A stretch of 64,000 bases of DNA from NCBI RefSeq assembly GCF_014202975.1, contig NZ_JACHHZ010000002.1, forward strand, positions 620,001 to 684,000. Reading direction: 5' to 3'. A program made the position numbers and the translations under genes. Below, piece after piece: positions 18,311 through 26,439 of the stretch. The notes beneath the pieces are model-generated. The model searched no databases. It had not been told where the DNA came from and saw only the letters and a program-made list of their open reading frames with translations. Position 1 is the first letter of the stretch, and each line of letters opens with the position of its first letter. The DNA is from Povalibacter uvarum (lineage in GTDB: Bacteria; Pseudomonadota; Gammaproteobacteria; Steroidobacterales; Steroidobacteraceae).

Positions 18311-18352
18311 ATGCTTCGCATAGCGCCCGGCTAGAGCCGGACCCTCGGCTGC

Positions 18353-19771
18353 TCACCGCTCGCAGCTCAGAGCCGGCGCCGCCAGGCGCCCCAGTATCCC
18401 TTCCAGCACCCGCCCCACTGCCAACAACTGCCTGTCCGCCCCAGTCACCGCAGCGAACTCCATTCCCACCGGCAGGCCACGCACCGTACCCGCAGGGAGC
18501 ACGAGACTGGCGAGGCTCGCGACGCTGCCGAGTGCCGTATTCCTACCCATGACCTTGCGAATGGGCATCCGCTCTCCGGCCACCTCGAGTTCGAAGTTGT
18601 CGCCCAGGGGCGGCGGCGGTACCAGGATCGGCGGAAACGCGAGCGCGTCGATACGTTGCTCGGCGAAGAAGCCCTGCATGTCCGCGCGCAGCGCATCGCG
18701 CTGGCGAAGGGCCACTTCGTAGACCTCGTGACCTGGCGGCGCGGTTGTCTGGTAAAAAATCTTCAGATTGGGACTCATCTGATCGAGCAGTTGCTCGAAC
18801 GAAATGCCGGTCGCCTGCTCGCGCAGGTACTTCGACATGCTGAGCATGTTCTCGTAGCCGATGATGATGCTCGCCGCTGTCAGCGCATGCTGCGCACTGG
18901 CCGGCAACTTCACATCGACGATCGATACGCCCGCTTCGCGCAAGCGTTGCAACGCCTGGTGAATCACGCGTTCGACCTCGCTATCGAGGCCGCCGAGAAG
19001 ATCCGGCGCGACCCCCAGGCGCACATCGCCCGGCAAGCGAGTGGCCATCGACGAGAAGTCTCCCGTCACGACGCTGTCGAACAGTGTGAGATCCGCAACA
19101 GATCGCGCGAGTGGTCCAACCTGATCGAATTTGTCGAGCGTCAGCGCCATGATGCCCTGACCGGAATAGCGGCCGTAGGAAGGCCGGAAGCCCGCGATGC
19201 CGCACATGCTGGCAGGCACGCGGATCGAACCCAGCGTGTCCTCTGCAACAGCCAGTGGCGCGATGCGCGCCGCAACCGCAGCGCCGGAGCCGCCGCTGCT
19301 CCCACCCGGCACATGATCGACGTTGTGAGGATTGCGTACGGCACCGAAAGCGCCGTTGTTGCTCGTGTAACCGCGCGACAGTTCGTGGAGATTGGTCTTC
19401 CCCATGACGATCGCGCCGTGCGCCAGCAACGGCTTCAGTACCGCTGCATCGTCGAGTGGCCGGAAATCACGAAGAGCCCGCGTGCCGTTGGATGTCGGCA
19501 GCGAGGCTGTATCGACACTGTCCTTGACCGGAATCGGCAGGCCATGCAGCGCACCGCACGGCCGTCCGCCCGCTCGCGCGATATCGTGAGCACGAGCTGC
19601 TTCGAGGACCTGCTGAGCGTCGAGGGTTCGGAAGGCGTTAAGCGATTCCAGTCTGTGGGCCTGCGCTAGCAGTGCGTTTGCGTATCTCTCCGCGGAGACT
19701 TCACCGCGACTCATCGCCGCGACCGCGGCAGTTGCGTCGAGCTCGATCAGGCTGGCATCTTCGTTGCGCAT
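18353..19771 (-). CDS. Amidase, indoleacetamide hydrolase-like
   Basis: The product of about 472 residues is an amidase-signature serine hydrolase. The Lys is in LPIPVKDSVDTA, the cis-Ser in GGSSGGSGAAVAAR, and the nucleophilic Ser in EDTLGSIRVPAS. The stretches AFGAVRNPHNVDHVPGGSSGG and GIAGFRPSYGRYSGQGIM resemble indoleacetamide/mandelamide hydrolases more than GatA. The reaction would be hydrolysis of an amide to acid and ammonia. No indoleacetamide monooxygenase is nearby, so an auxin route is not supported here. ATG 19771 was preferred to a GTG at 19789 because the latter has no ribosome-binding site. It is convergent with the phytochrome operon. Confidence 0.82.
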   Translation of the reverse strand: MRNEDASLIELDATAAVAAMSRGEVSAERYANALLAQAHRLESLNAFRTLDAQQVLEAARAHDIARAGGRPCGALHGLPIPVKDSVDTASLPTSNGTRALRDFRPLDDAAVLKPLLAHGAIVMGKTNLHELSRGYTSNNGAFGAVRNPHNVDHVPGGSSGGSGAAVAARIAPLAVAEDTLGSIRVPASMCGIAGFRPSYGRYSGQGIMALTLDKFDQVGPLARSVADLTLFDSVVTGDFSSMATRLPGDVRLGVAPDLLGGLDSEVERVIHQALQRLREAGVSIVDVKLPASAQHALTAASIIIGYENMLSMSKYLREQATGISFEQLLDQMSPNLKIFYQTTAPPGHEVYEVALRQRDALRADMQGFFAEQRIDALAFPPILVPPPPLGDNFELEVAGERMPIRKVMGRNTALGSVASLASLVLPAGTVRGLPVGMEFAAVTGADRQLLAVGRVLEGILGRLAAPALSCER

Positions 19772-19828
19772 GGTCCCGCTGAACTCCACGACCGCTCGTG
19801 ACGAATCGTACGCCTTCCACTCAATGCC

Positions 19829-20167
19829 ATGAACTCCACTTCAGACATCTTCGAGCCTGGATCCGCCGTTCGCATCGGCACATTGGCCGATATCAACGAC
19901 GTCATCGGCAGCGCAATGAGCCAGGGCGGCCTGCTGCTGACCGAAGCGAATCTGACACCAGCCTTTCTGACGCTGCAGACGCGACTGGCCGGCGAACTGC
20001 TGCAGAAGTGCGTGAACTATGGAATCCGCATGGCGCTGGTGATGCCCGATCCCGCGGCGCATGGAGCACGCTGGGCAGAGCTTGCGCTCGAGCATCGCGT
20101 GCACCCGGTGATCAGGATGGTGGGGACGAGGGAGGAGGCGGTGCGGTGGCTGGTGGAACGAGCGTGA
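19829..20167 (+). CDS. DUF4180 domain-containing protein
   Basis: The 112-residue protein has the DUF4180 pattern: GLLLTEANLTPAFLTLQTRLAGELLQ, then KCVNYGIRMALVMPD, and a C-terminal helix EEAVRWLV. The family is small, cytoplasmic and of unknown function. It is transcribed away from the amidase gene with a 57-bp gap that could contain divergent promoters. No partner is evident. Confidence 0.8.
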   Translation: MNSTSDIFEPGSAVRIGTLADINDVIGSAMSQGGLLLTEANLTPAFLTLQTRLAGELLQKCVNYGIRMALVMPDPAAHGARWAELALEHRVHPVIRMVGTREEAVRWLVERA

Positions 20168-20190
20168 GCTCATCGTGGGTGCGGCATCTG

Positions 20191-20258
20191 GCTGTGGGTC
20201 CAGCCAAAGCCGGACCCACAGCCGGAACCGGATGGATTCCCGCTTTCGCGGGAATGAC
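20191..20258. repeat. GTCC-CGGACCCACAGC palindrome plus CCCGCG half-element
   Basis: GCTGTGGGTCCAGCC and CCGGACCCACAGC (20191-20222) form a palindrome, and 20234-20258 adds a CCCGCTTTCGCGGG half-element. Both families recur side by side at 31041-31090. The site lies between converging genes. Confidence 0.75.
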
Positions 20259-20271
20259 TCACAGCCGGAGC

Positions 20272-20898
20272 CTACTTCCGTGCCTGCGCCATGATCGCGA
20301 GCGGCCGGCCTTCCGGGTCCTTGAAGAATGCCATCCATTCCTCGGTGCCGTCGGCGTGCCTGTGGATCATGTGAGGCGCGGCGTCGAACTGGATGCCCCG
20401 TTCACCCAGTTCGCGATGGGCTGCCTGGATGTCCGGCACGCGAAGATACAGGATCGACTCGTCTGCCTTGACGCCGTGCTGGTCCGTCAGCATCAGTCGC
20501 GTGCCACCGCAATCGAAGAACGCGAGATGGCCGAACGTGTAGAGGTGCGGCAGGCCTAGCGTGCGACCGTACCAGTCGCTTGCTTCGCGAATGTCCCGGA
20601 CCGTTCTTGCGATCTGCCCGATCGGACCGAGTTGCAGCGGTGCTTCCACGGGAATCTCCTTTGCAAGCGCACTGTCGCGCGGTGCACGGAACCAGCGGCG
20701 CATCTCGCTGCGGTCCGCGACACCAAGTTTCTCGCGAATGTTTCGAGCGTGATACTTCACTGCGTCGACGCTGACGCCCTGCCGCTTCGCGACGGCACGC
20801 TGAGTCATGCCATGCTGGATCGCATGCAGCGTGTGCCATTCCTTCGGCGTCAGCACGTCATCGTGAGCCGGGCGACCGCGGCGGGGACGCTTGTTCAT
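20272..20898 (-). CDS. LuxR-type HTH protein fused to a glyoxalase/VOC domain
   Basis: The 208-residue protein has an N-terminal DNA-binding helix-turn-helix of the LuxR type (residues about 14-64: LTPKEWHTLHAIQHGMTQRAVAK, VSVDAVKYHARNIREKLG). From about 90 it continues into a vicinal-oxygen-chelate fold (IGQIARTVRDIREASDWYGR, LYTFGHLAFFDCGGTRLML, FKDPEGRPLAIM). The HTH part is oriented like NarL/LuxR output domains, but the partner domain is a small-molecule binder, so this could be a one-component regulator sensing a metabolite. Its target is not visible. No operon partner overlaps it. Confidence 0.83.
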   Translation of the reverse strand: MNKRPRRGRPAHDDVLTPKEWHTLHAIQHGMTQRAVAKRQGVSVDAVKYHARNIREKLGVADRSEMRRWFRAPRDSALAKEIPVEAPLQLGPIGQIARTVRDIREASDWYGRTLGLPHLYTFGHLAFFDCGGTRLMLTDQHGVKADESILYLRVPDIQAAHRELGERGIQFDAAPHMIHRHADGTEEWMAFFKDPEGRPLAIMAQARK

Positions 20899-20932
20899 GC
20901 GGCGATGCTAACGCCGGACGCTCTCATTTTCC

Positions 20933-21403
20933 CTACCCCGACGCCTTCTTCGTGGCCAGCGCGATCGGCAGGCCGACCAGGAACATGTGCACGAACAGGT
21001 TGATCGCAAAGAAGAGCGGCCGGAACACGAACGGATGCGGATACGCCGACAGCGGCAGCACGACCTGCGTCATGAACGGATACAGGATCGCACCGTAGAT
21101 CAGGCCGGACACCACAGGCCGGCGAACGAGGAAGTCGAACCTGCGGCTGATGAGATAGAAGGCCGCGGCCATCATGAATGCGATGAGAAAGTGCAGCACG
21201 AAGCCCAGCACGGCAGTCGACGCACCTCCTTCATAGGCTCCCGGTCCGAGCAGGCCCGTTGCCACCGACTGCAGCAACCGCATCGGCGGCGTGCCCCGGA
21301 AAGCCGAGATCAGGATGGCGTAGGTGATATCGAGCGATCCCGCGATACCACCGCCAGCGAAAATGGCGAACAGTGCGGGATTCTTCCGTGTCTCACTATT
21401 CAT
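20933..21403 (-). CDS. Small polytopic membrane protein, function unknown
   Basis: The 156-residue protein has about four hydrophobic helices (LFAIFAGGGIAGSLDITYAIL, AVLGFVLHFLIAFMMAAAFYL, VSGLIYGAILYPFM, LFFAINLFVHMFLVGLPIAL). I recognise a general YagU/DUF1440-like layout only loosely and do not assign a function. It follows the GNAT gene on the same strand, but a long hairpin repeat separates the two. Confidence 0.75.
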   Translation of the reverse strand: MNSETRKNPALFAIFAGGGIAGSLDITYAILISAFRGTPPMRLLQSVATGLLGPGAYEGGASTAVLGFVLHFLIAFMMAAAFYLISRRFDFLVRRPVVSGLIYGAILYPFMTQVVLPLSAYPHPFVFRPLFFAINLFVHMFLVGLPIALATKKASG

Positions 21404-21429
21404 GCCATCTCCTGGGTCACGCTCAGCCA

Positions 21430-21534
21430 GAGCCGGAGTTTCACACGGAGCTCACGGAGACCACGGAGAAGGAATTTTTCTCTCTCCGGAAACCTCCGTG
21501 AACTCCGTGAGCTCCGTGTGAAACTCCGGCTCTG
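21430..21534. repeat. Long inverted repeat with 9-bp CACGGAG units (copy 2)
   Basis: The left arm (21430-21469) contains CACACGGAG, CTCACGGAG and ACCACGGAG in tandem. The right arm (21494-21534) is the reverse complement with few mismatches. It lies between two leftward genes and would form a stem of about 40 bp in mRNA. Confidence 0.85.
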
Positions 21535-21557
21535 TGAAACTCCGTCTCTGTGAATCT

Positions 21558-22007
21558 TCAGGCCTTCCGCCGGTACTGCACGAACGGCGAAAGAGTCGCG
21601 ACTTTGTTGTAGAGCGCTTGCGCGGTGTGATTGTCATTCTCGGTATGCCAGTACACGCGCTTCACGCCGCGCGCATCGGCGGCTCGATAGACTGCTTCGA
21701 TCAGCGCACGACCGGCACCAAGTCCGCGGACCGCCGGATCGACGAACAGGTCTTCGAGGTAGCAGTAGCCCTCGACGGACCAGGTCGACAGGTGGAAATG
21801 ATAGTGGACGATCCCGATCACGCGATCGTCGCCATCGAGGGCGACGAATCCGTAGGGCTGCACCGACGGATCGATCAGCCGCTGCCACGTCGACTCCGTG
21901 ATGTGAGCCGGAAGCTCGTAGCGGTAGAACTTGAGATAGCCGGCCCACAGCTCATCCCAGCGGGCGCGATCTGTGGCGCGCAGTTCACGAATTCGGGTCG
22001 CAGTCAT
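21558..22007 (-). CDS. GNAT family N-acetyltransferase
   Basis: The 149-residue protein starts MTATRIRELRATDRARWDEL. The acetyl-CoA binding motif A is LFVDPAVRGLGAGRALIEAVY, and motif B ends in VYWHTENDNHTAQALYNK. This is the standard length and order for a single-domain GNAT transferring an acetyl group to an amine. The substrate is unknown. ATG 22007 was chosen; an ATG at 22022 would only add five residues. Confidence 0.88.
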   Translation of the reverse strand: MTATRIRELRATDRARWDELWAGYLKFYRYELPAHITESTWQRLIDPSVQPYGFVALDGDDRVIGIVHYHFHLSTWSVEGYCYLEDLFVDPAVRGLGAGRALIEAVYRAADARGVKRVYWHTENDNHTAQALYNKVATLSPFVQYRRKA

Positions 22008-22178
22008 CAGTGTTCCCAGCATCGGATTAGCGTGAAGGCATCGGATTCTGCGGCGGCTGCCCGCGCCGCACAACCTCGGCGCGCGTTTCGAAGACGCTTT
22101 GCGACAAACGCCCGTTTCGTAGCCCGCCAAACGCAGGCATGATCGGAGTTTCGTTCTACATGGAACGGTGGCTCCCGC

Positions 22179-23429
22179 ATGACGCGCAATTCTTCCGGCC
22201 ACATCCGCCTCACGTCGCATTCTTCCGGCGGACGGCCTAACAACTTCCCGATCACGTGGGGGGCACCGACCGCTCGCGAGCGTGGTCCCGTGATCGGCTC
22301 GATCGGCGGTAGTGCGGATCGCAACGTGATCGGCGCGCACGGCGGCGCGTATTCGATCTACCGTGCGCTCGCAGTCTCCGCCGGCGCATTGAAAGCAGGC
22401 ATGCGTCCCGACCTGAAGGATACGGACCCCATCGTGCCGGTCGGCCCGCATCCGCAATGGGTCGGGAAGGAGAAGATCGTATCGCTCGATCCCTGGGGCC
22501 ATCGCATCACCGAGGACTTCCGCGAAGAGATCGAACGCGGCGTCGACATTCGCCCGACGATCGCCATCACGAAGGCGCGACTGACATTGCCCGAGGTTCG
22601 CGAGGCGATCGCTGCCGGACGACTGCAGCAGGACGGAACGATCGTGCGCGACAACGCCGAAGTCGCGGTGATCAAGGCGGCGATAGAGCCCGTTTGGTAT
22701 CTGCCGGGCGTGGCCGAACGCTTCGGCGTGAAAGAGTCGACGCTCCGGCGCACGCTGTTCGAACAGACGGGAGGCATGTATCCGGAGCTCGTGACGAGGC
22801 GCGACTTGCAGGTCTTCCTGCCGCCCATCGGCGGCATGACTCTATACATCTTCGGCGATCCGGCGGCGATTCACGACCCCGGACGGCGGCTCACCTGTCG
22901 AATCCACGACGAATGCAACGGTTCCGACGTGTTCGGCTCCGACATCTGCACGTGCCGGCCGTATCTCACTCACGGCATCGAGGAATGCATTCGCGAAGCG
23001 CAGGCGGGCGGCGCGGGGCTGATCGTCTACAACCGCAAGGAAGGTCGCGCACTCGGCGAGGTCACCAAGTTCCTTGTCTACAACGCGCGCAAACGTCAGC
23101 CGGGCGGCGACCAGGCATCGACGTACTTCGCGCGAACCGAATGCGTCGCGGGCGTGCAGGACGCCCGCTTTCAGCAGTTGATGCCCGATGTGCTCTACTG
23201 GCTCGGGATCACGCGCATCAACCGGCTCGTGTCGATGTCGAACATGAAGTACGACGCCCTGGTTGCAGCCGGCATCTCCGTCGATACGCGTGTGCCGATT
23301 CCGCCCGGACTCATTCCGCAGGATGCGAATGTGGAGATGGAAGCGAAGAAGGCCGCGGGCTACTTCGCGACCGACGAGGTCCCGCGCGATCCGGCGGAAG
23401 TCGTTGGGCGGGATCTGAAGGATTACTGA
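22179..23429 (+). CDS. URC1-type GTP cyclohydrolase II homologue (uracil catabolism)
   Basis: The 416-residue protein is much longer than RibA (about 200), with the GTP cyclohydrolase II fold in its C-terminal half. The zinc cysteines are C246, C257 and C259, with the same 11/2 spacing as RibA, and YNRKEGRALGEVTKF matches the catalytic EGR region. The N-terminal extension (GAHGGAYSIYRALAVSAGAL, WGHRITEDFREEIERG) is characteristic of Urc1/Urg1 proteins of the URC uracil-degradation pathway first defined in yeast (Lachancea kluyveri). The neighbouring urc4 and upp genes complete a recognisable set, so a dedicated riboflavin role is less likely. Confidence 0.9.
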   Translation: MTRNSSGHIRLTSHSSGGRPNNFPITWGAPTARERGPVIGSIGGSADRNVIGAHGGAYSIYRALAVSAGALKAGMRPDLKDTDPIVPVGPHPQWVGKEKIVSLDPWGHRITEDFREEIERGVDIRPTIAITKARLTLPEVREAIAAGRLQQDGTIVRDNAEVAVIKAAIEPVWYLPGVAERFGVKESTLRRTLFEQTGGMYPELVTRRDLQVFLPPIGGMTLYIFGDPAAIHDPGRRLTCRIHDECNGSDVFGSDICTCRPYLTHGIEECIREAQAGGAGLIVYNRKEGRALGEVTKFLVYNARKRQPGGDQASTYFARTECVAGVQDARFQQLMPDVLYWLGITRINRLVSMSNMKYDALVAAGISVDTRVPIPPGLIPQDANVEMEAKKAAGYFATDEVPRDPAEVVGRDLKDY

Positions 23430-23463
23430 GACTTCGACTGTGAAAGCGACTGGAGCGAGACTC

Positions 23464-23576
23464 GCCTTTGGCGATGACGTCCGGCTAAAGCCGGACCCAC
23501 AACCAGAGGCGGGCCACGGTTCTGGGTCGGACTCTGGCTGTGGGTCCGACTTCAGTCGGACGTCATCGCCGAAGGC
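23464..23576. repeat. 45-bp-arm inverted repeat between urc1 and urc4
   Basis: The arms at 23464-23508 and 23532-23576 are equal in length and pair nearly throughout. Each contains a smaller GTCCGRC-GYCGGACCCACA palindrome. The stem would fold in the transcript between the two genes and could uncouple their expression. Confidence 0.85.
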
Positions 23577-23618
23577 GACGCTTCGCCTGGACTTACCCTC
23601 AGAAGCAGCCGGTGATCG

Positions 23619-24830
23619 GTGACTCACAAACAATCAGCACGTGAACTTCTTTCTGCCGCAGCGGTGCGTGACGCGGCGCGGCGCATGCTCCGGCATGCGC
23701 GAGAAGAACGGCTCATAGACTGGACTGTCGACGATGCACGCCTCGCACCCACTGCGGACTTCGTTGCCCGTGTGATCCGTGAACGTTACCCGACACTCGA
23801 TGTCCCGTTTCACGCACGCTGGCGCCACTTCGTTTTCTCGGGACGAGATCTGTGGCGCGAGATCGAGTCGACTCATTCATGGCCTGATACCGCAGCGCGG
23901 GCACGCGCGGCGTTCGACCTCGCGATCACATCTGTGCTGCTCGATGCGGGCGCAGGTCCGGGCTGGCGATATCGCGATGCATTGACGGGCATCGAAGCCG
24001 CACGCTCCGAAGGTCTCGCGCTTGCGAGCCTGCGATGGTTCGCCGCGGGCGGTATGTCAGAGGCGGCGGACGATGCGTTGCGCGCCGATGCACATTCGCT
24101 GAAGAAGCTCGACGCCTCCGCGCTCCATGCCGCCTTTCAGGTCGATGCGACCAATCCTCTCGCCGGTGCCGAAGGGCGTGCGCAGCTGCTGAATCGGCTG
24201 GGGGCCGCTGCCGAGTCTCGACCCGATTTGTTTGCAACTGCGGATGTTCCGCGCCCGGGCGGGTTGTTCGATGCATTGGTCGCGCGGGCGGTGAACCGAT
24301 CGCTGCCGGCATCGATGATCCTCGATGTGCTGCTCGACGCACTCGGCCCGATCTGGCGGAACCGACCGGCGCTGGAAGGAGTCTCGCTCGGCGATTGCTG
24401 GCCGCATCCGCAGGGTGGCTTCGTGCCGCTGCACAAATTGTCGCAATGGCTCGCCTATTCGCTCATCGAGCCGCTGCAGGCAGCAGGCATCGCTGTGCAC
24501 GACATCGACGGACTCACGGGGCTCGCCGAGTATCGCAACGGCGGACTCTTTTTGGACATGGGCGCCCTCGTGCCGCGAGATGCGGACGCGATGACGGCGA
24601 CTCACCAGGTCTCCGATCCCTTCGTCGTGGGCTGGCGCTCGCTGACCGTCGCGCTGCTGGATGAGCTCGCTCCGCTCGTGCGTTCGCGGCTGGGCGTCAG
24701 CGATGAAGCCTTCCCGCTCGCCAAACTGCTCGAAGGCGGCACCTGGGCCGCAGGTCGCGTGATCGCTCGCGAGCGACGCGCCGACGGCGGTCCACCTTTA
24801 CGAATCGTCAGCGATGGAACGGTGTTCTGA
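23619..24830 (+). CDS. URC4/Urg3 family protein (DUF1688)
   Basis: The 403-residue protein matches the DUF1688/Urc4 family along its length: [76 protein letters not shown]. Urc4 is required for uracil use as a nitrogen source in yeast, acting after UMP formation; its reaction is not well defined. The start is GTG at 23619. The stop overlaps the upp start (TGATG at 24828-24832), so the two are translationally coupled. Together with the preceding gene, this is the strongest pointer to the URC pathway. Confidence 0.9.
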   Translation: MTHKQSARELLSAAAVRDAARRMLRHAREERLIDWTVDDARLAPTADFVARVIRERYPTLDVPFHARWRHFVFSGRDLWREIESTHSWPDTAARARAAFDLAITSVLLDAGAGPGWRYRDALTGIEAARSEGLALASLRWFAAGGMSEAADDALRADAHSLKKLDASALHAAFQVDATNPLAGAEGRAQLLNRLGAAAESRPDLFATADVPRPGGLFDALVARAVNRSLPASMILDVLLDALGPIWRNRPALEGVSLGDCWPHPQGGFVPLHKLSQWLAYSLIEPLQAAGIAVHDIDGLTGLAEYRNGGLFLDMGALVPRDADAMTATHQVSDPFVVGWRSLTVALLDELAPLVRSRLGVSDEAFPLAKLLEGGTWAAGRVIARERRADGGPPLRIVSDGTVF

Positions 24831-25459
24831 TGAATAACGTGACTGTGGTGGATCATCCGCTGGTGCAGCACAAGCTCGCACTGATGCGCGACAAGGACAC
24901 CTCGACGAAGAGCTTCCGGCAGCTGACGCGCGAGATTGCGACTCTGCTGTGCTACGAAGTCACGCGCGATCTGTCGCTCGATGAGGTCGAGATCGAAACG
25001 CCGATCGCCGCGATGACCGCGCGGATGCTGTCCGGAAAGAAGCTCGTATTCGCACCGATCCTGCGTGCCGGCATGGGCTTGCTCGAAGGCATGCTCGAGC
25101 TCGTCCCCTCCGCTCGCGTCTCGCACATCGGCCTCTATCGCGACCCGGAAACGCTGGACGCCGTGGAGTACTACTTCAAAGCCCCGACGGACCTGCCCGA
25201 CCGCCTCGTGATTACGATCGATCCCATGCTCGCGACCGGCAACACTGCGGTCGCCGCCATCGATCGATTGAAGGAACACGGTGCCGTCGACCTGCGCTAC
25301 GTCTGCCTGCTCGCGACACCCACTGGACTAGCGAACCTGCAGCAACATCACCCGAATGTCCGCGTCTGGACCGCGGCAATCGACCACGGACTCAACGATC
25401 ACGGCTACATCGTGCCGGGACTGGGAGATGCGGGGGATCGGTTGTATGGGACGAGATGA
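24830..25459 (+). CDS. upp: Uracil phosphoribosyltransferase
   Basis: The 209-residue enzyme makes UMP from uracil and PRPP. It shows [16 protein letters not shown] at the start, PILRAGMGL (76-84), the PRPP loop [10 protein letters not shown] (131-140), and ends [12 protein letters not shown] as in bacterial Upp. In the URC pathway, the UPRTase (Urc6) step is the entry reaction, which explains its overlap with urc4. It can also serve ordinary uracil salvage. Confidence 0.94.
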   Translation: MNNVTVVDHPLVQHKLALMRDKDTSTKSFRQLTREIATLLCYEVTRDLSLDEVEIETPIAAMTARMLSGKKLVFAPILRAGMGLLEGMLELVPSARVSHIGLYRDPETLDAVEYYFKAPTDLPDRLVITIDPMLATGNTAVAAIDRLKEHGAVDLRYVCLLATPTGLANLQQHHPNVRVWTAAIDHGLNDHGYIVPGLGDAGDRLYGTR

Positions 25460-25576
25460 GCGAGCTGTGAGCGATGAGCGGCGAGCGAGACAAGAACAAG
25501 ATTCGCCGGAGCGGCTCTGACCCTGACCCTGACTCTGGCTCGTAGCTCATCATCGCTCGTAGTTTCCTAGCTCATC
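25455..25576. terminator. Hairpin with GAGC-rich units between converging upp and tdk
   Basis: The left side (25455-25489) is a string of GATGAGCGAGC/TGTGAGC/GATGAGCGGCGAGC units. The right side (25537-25576) is largely its reverse complement, and a CTGACC triplication lies between (about 25517-25534). The element includes both stop codons, so it probably ends transcription in both directions. No clean T-run is present, so this function is inferred from position. Confidence 0.6.
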
Positions 25577-26202
25577 ACTTCCCCCAGCGGCAGCATCCCC
25601 TGCTGCAACTCAATCTGGCTCTGCCCCGCTGTGATCTTCTTGAACTCCGCGCGGCTCACGGACACGTAGCGATCATTGCCGCCGATCTCGACCTGGGGCC
25701 CCTCCGTCACGGCGCGGCCGTTGTCGTCCACGCGGACGACCATCGTCGCTTTGCGGCCGGTGTGGCAGATGGTTTTCAGCTCGACGAGATTGTCCGCCCA
25801 TGCGAGCAGGTATCTGCTGCCTTCGAAGAGCTCGCCGCGGAAATCCGTCCGCAGGCCGTAGGCGAGCACGGGAATATTGAGGACATCGACGATATCGCTG
25901 AGCTGCCACACCTGGGCTTTGTTCAGGAACTGCGATTCGTCGACGAGGACGCAGTGCAGTGGGCCGCTGTGTTCGCGATCTTCGCGCACGATGGCGAGCA
26001 GATCGTCATCCGCACCGAACATGCGCCCGCGCGCGGAAATGCCGATACGGGATTTCACCGTGCCCGCCCCGAAGCGATCGTCGAGCCGCGGCGTCAGGAT
26101 CAGCGTGCGCATGCCGCGCTCGTGATAGTTGTGCGCGCTCTGCAGCAGGTTGGTGGTCTTACCTGCATTCATCGTCGAATAGTAGAAGTACAGTTTGGCC
26201 AT
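25567..26202 (-). CDS. tdk: Thymidine kinase (type II, TK1-like)
   Basis: The 211-residue protein begins [20 protein letters not shown], with the P-loop STMNAGKT (9-16), VDESQF with the general base E89, and the lasso-like ERYVS-equivalent NDRYVSVSR. It phosphorylates thymidine and deoxyuridine. The zinc-lasso cysteines of TK1 enzymes are mostly missing: only C146 of the first pair is present, and the later Cys is replaced by Ser183. It converges on upp and forms part of the pyrimidine block. Confidence 0.92.
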   Translation of the reverse strand: MAKLYFYYSTMNAGKTTNLLQSAHNYHERGMRTLILTPRLDDRFGAGTVKSRIGISARGRMFGADDDLLAIVREDREHSGPLHCVLVDESQFLNKAQVWQLSDIVDVLNIPVLAYGLRTDFRGELFEGSRYLLAWADNLVELKTICHTGRKATMVVRVDDNGRAVTEGPQVEIGGNDRYVSVSRAEFKKITAGQSQIELQQGMLPLGEVMS

Positions 26203-26238
26203 CGCGAGTTCGCCTCGATGTATGCCGACAGAGTACCT

Positions 26239-26379
26239 AGAAGAGGTCGGATTTCACACGGAGGCCACGGAGATCACGGAAATGCGAGCCCCGGAACGAG
26301 GTCGGAGCCGGGCTGCGGAGAGGATTTCCCGATGCCTTCTGCTCCGTGTTCCCCGTGAGCTCCGTGTGAAACCTCTTCT
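26239..26379. repeat. Long inverted repeat with 9-bp CACGGAG units (copy 3)
   Basis: The left arm (26239-26280) holds CACACGGAG, GCCACGGAG and ATCACGGAA. The right arm (26343-26379) is the reverse complement, with TCCGTGTGAAACCTCTTCT at its end. The loop is about 60 nt. It lies between divergent tdk and the nucleoside transporter, upstream of both, so here it is not a terminator. Confidence 0.82.
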
Positions 26380-26439
26380 GCCGACTGCCACGTTCATGTG
26401 ACACTTGGGCGAACTGGCACGCACAACAATCACACCTAC

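Noticed and set aside
18353-19771. Auxin (indole-3-acetic acid) synthesis locus
   Set aside because: Only the amidase is present; no tryptophan monooxygenase or other auxin gene is nearby, so a general amidase is the safer call.
22179-23429. Assignment of this gene as a plain ribA
   Set aside because: Although the zinc site is conserved, length, N-terminal region and the urc4-upp neighbours fit Urc1 better.
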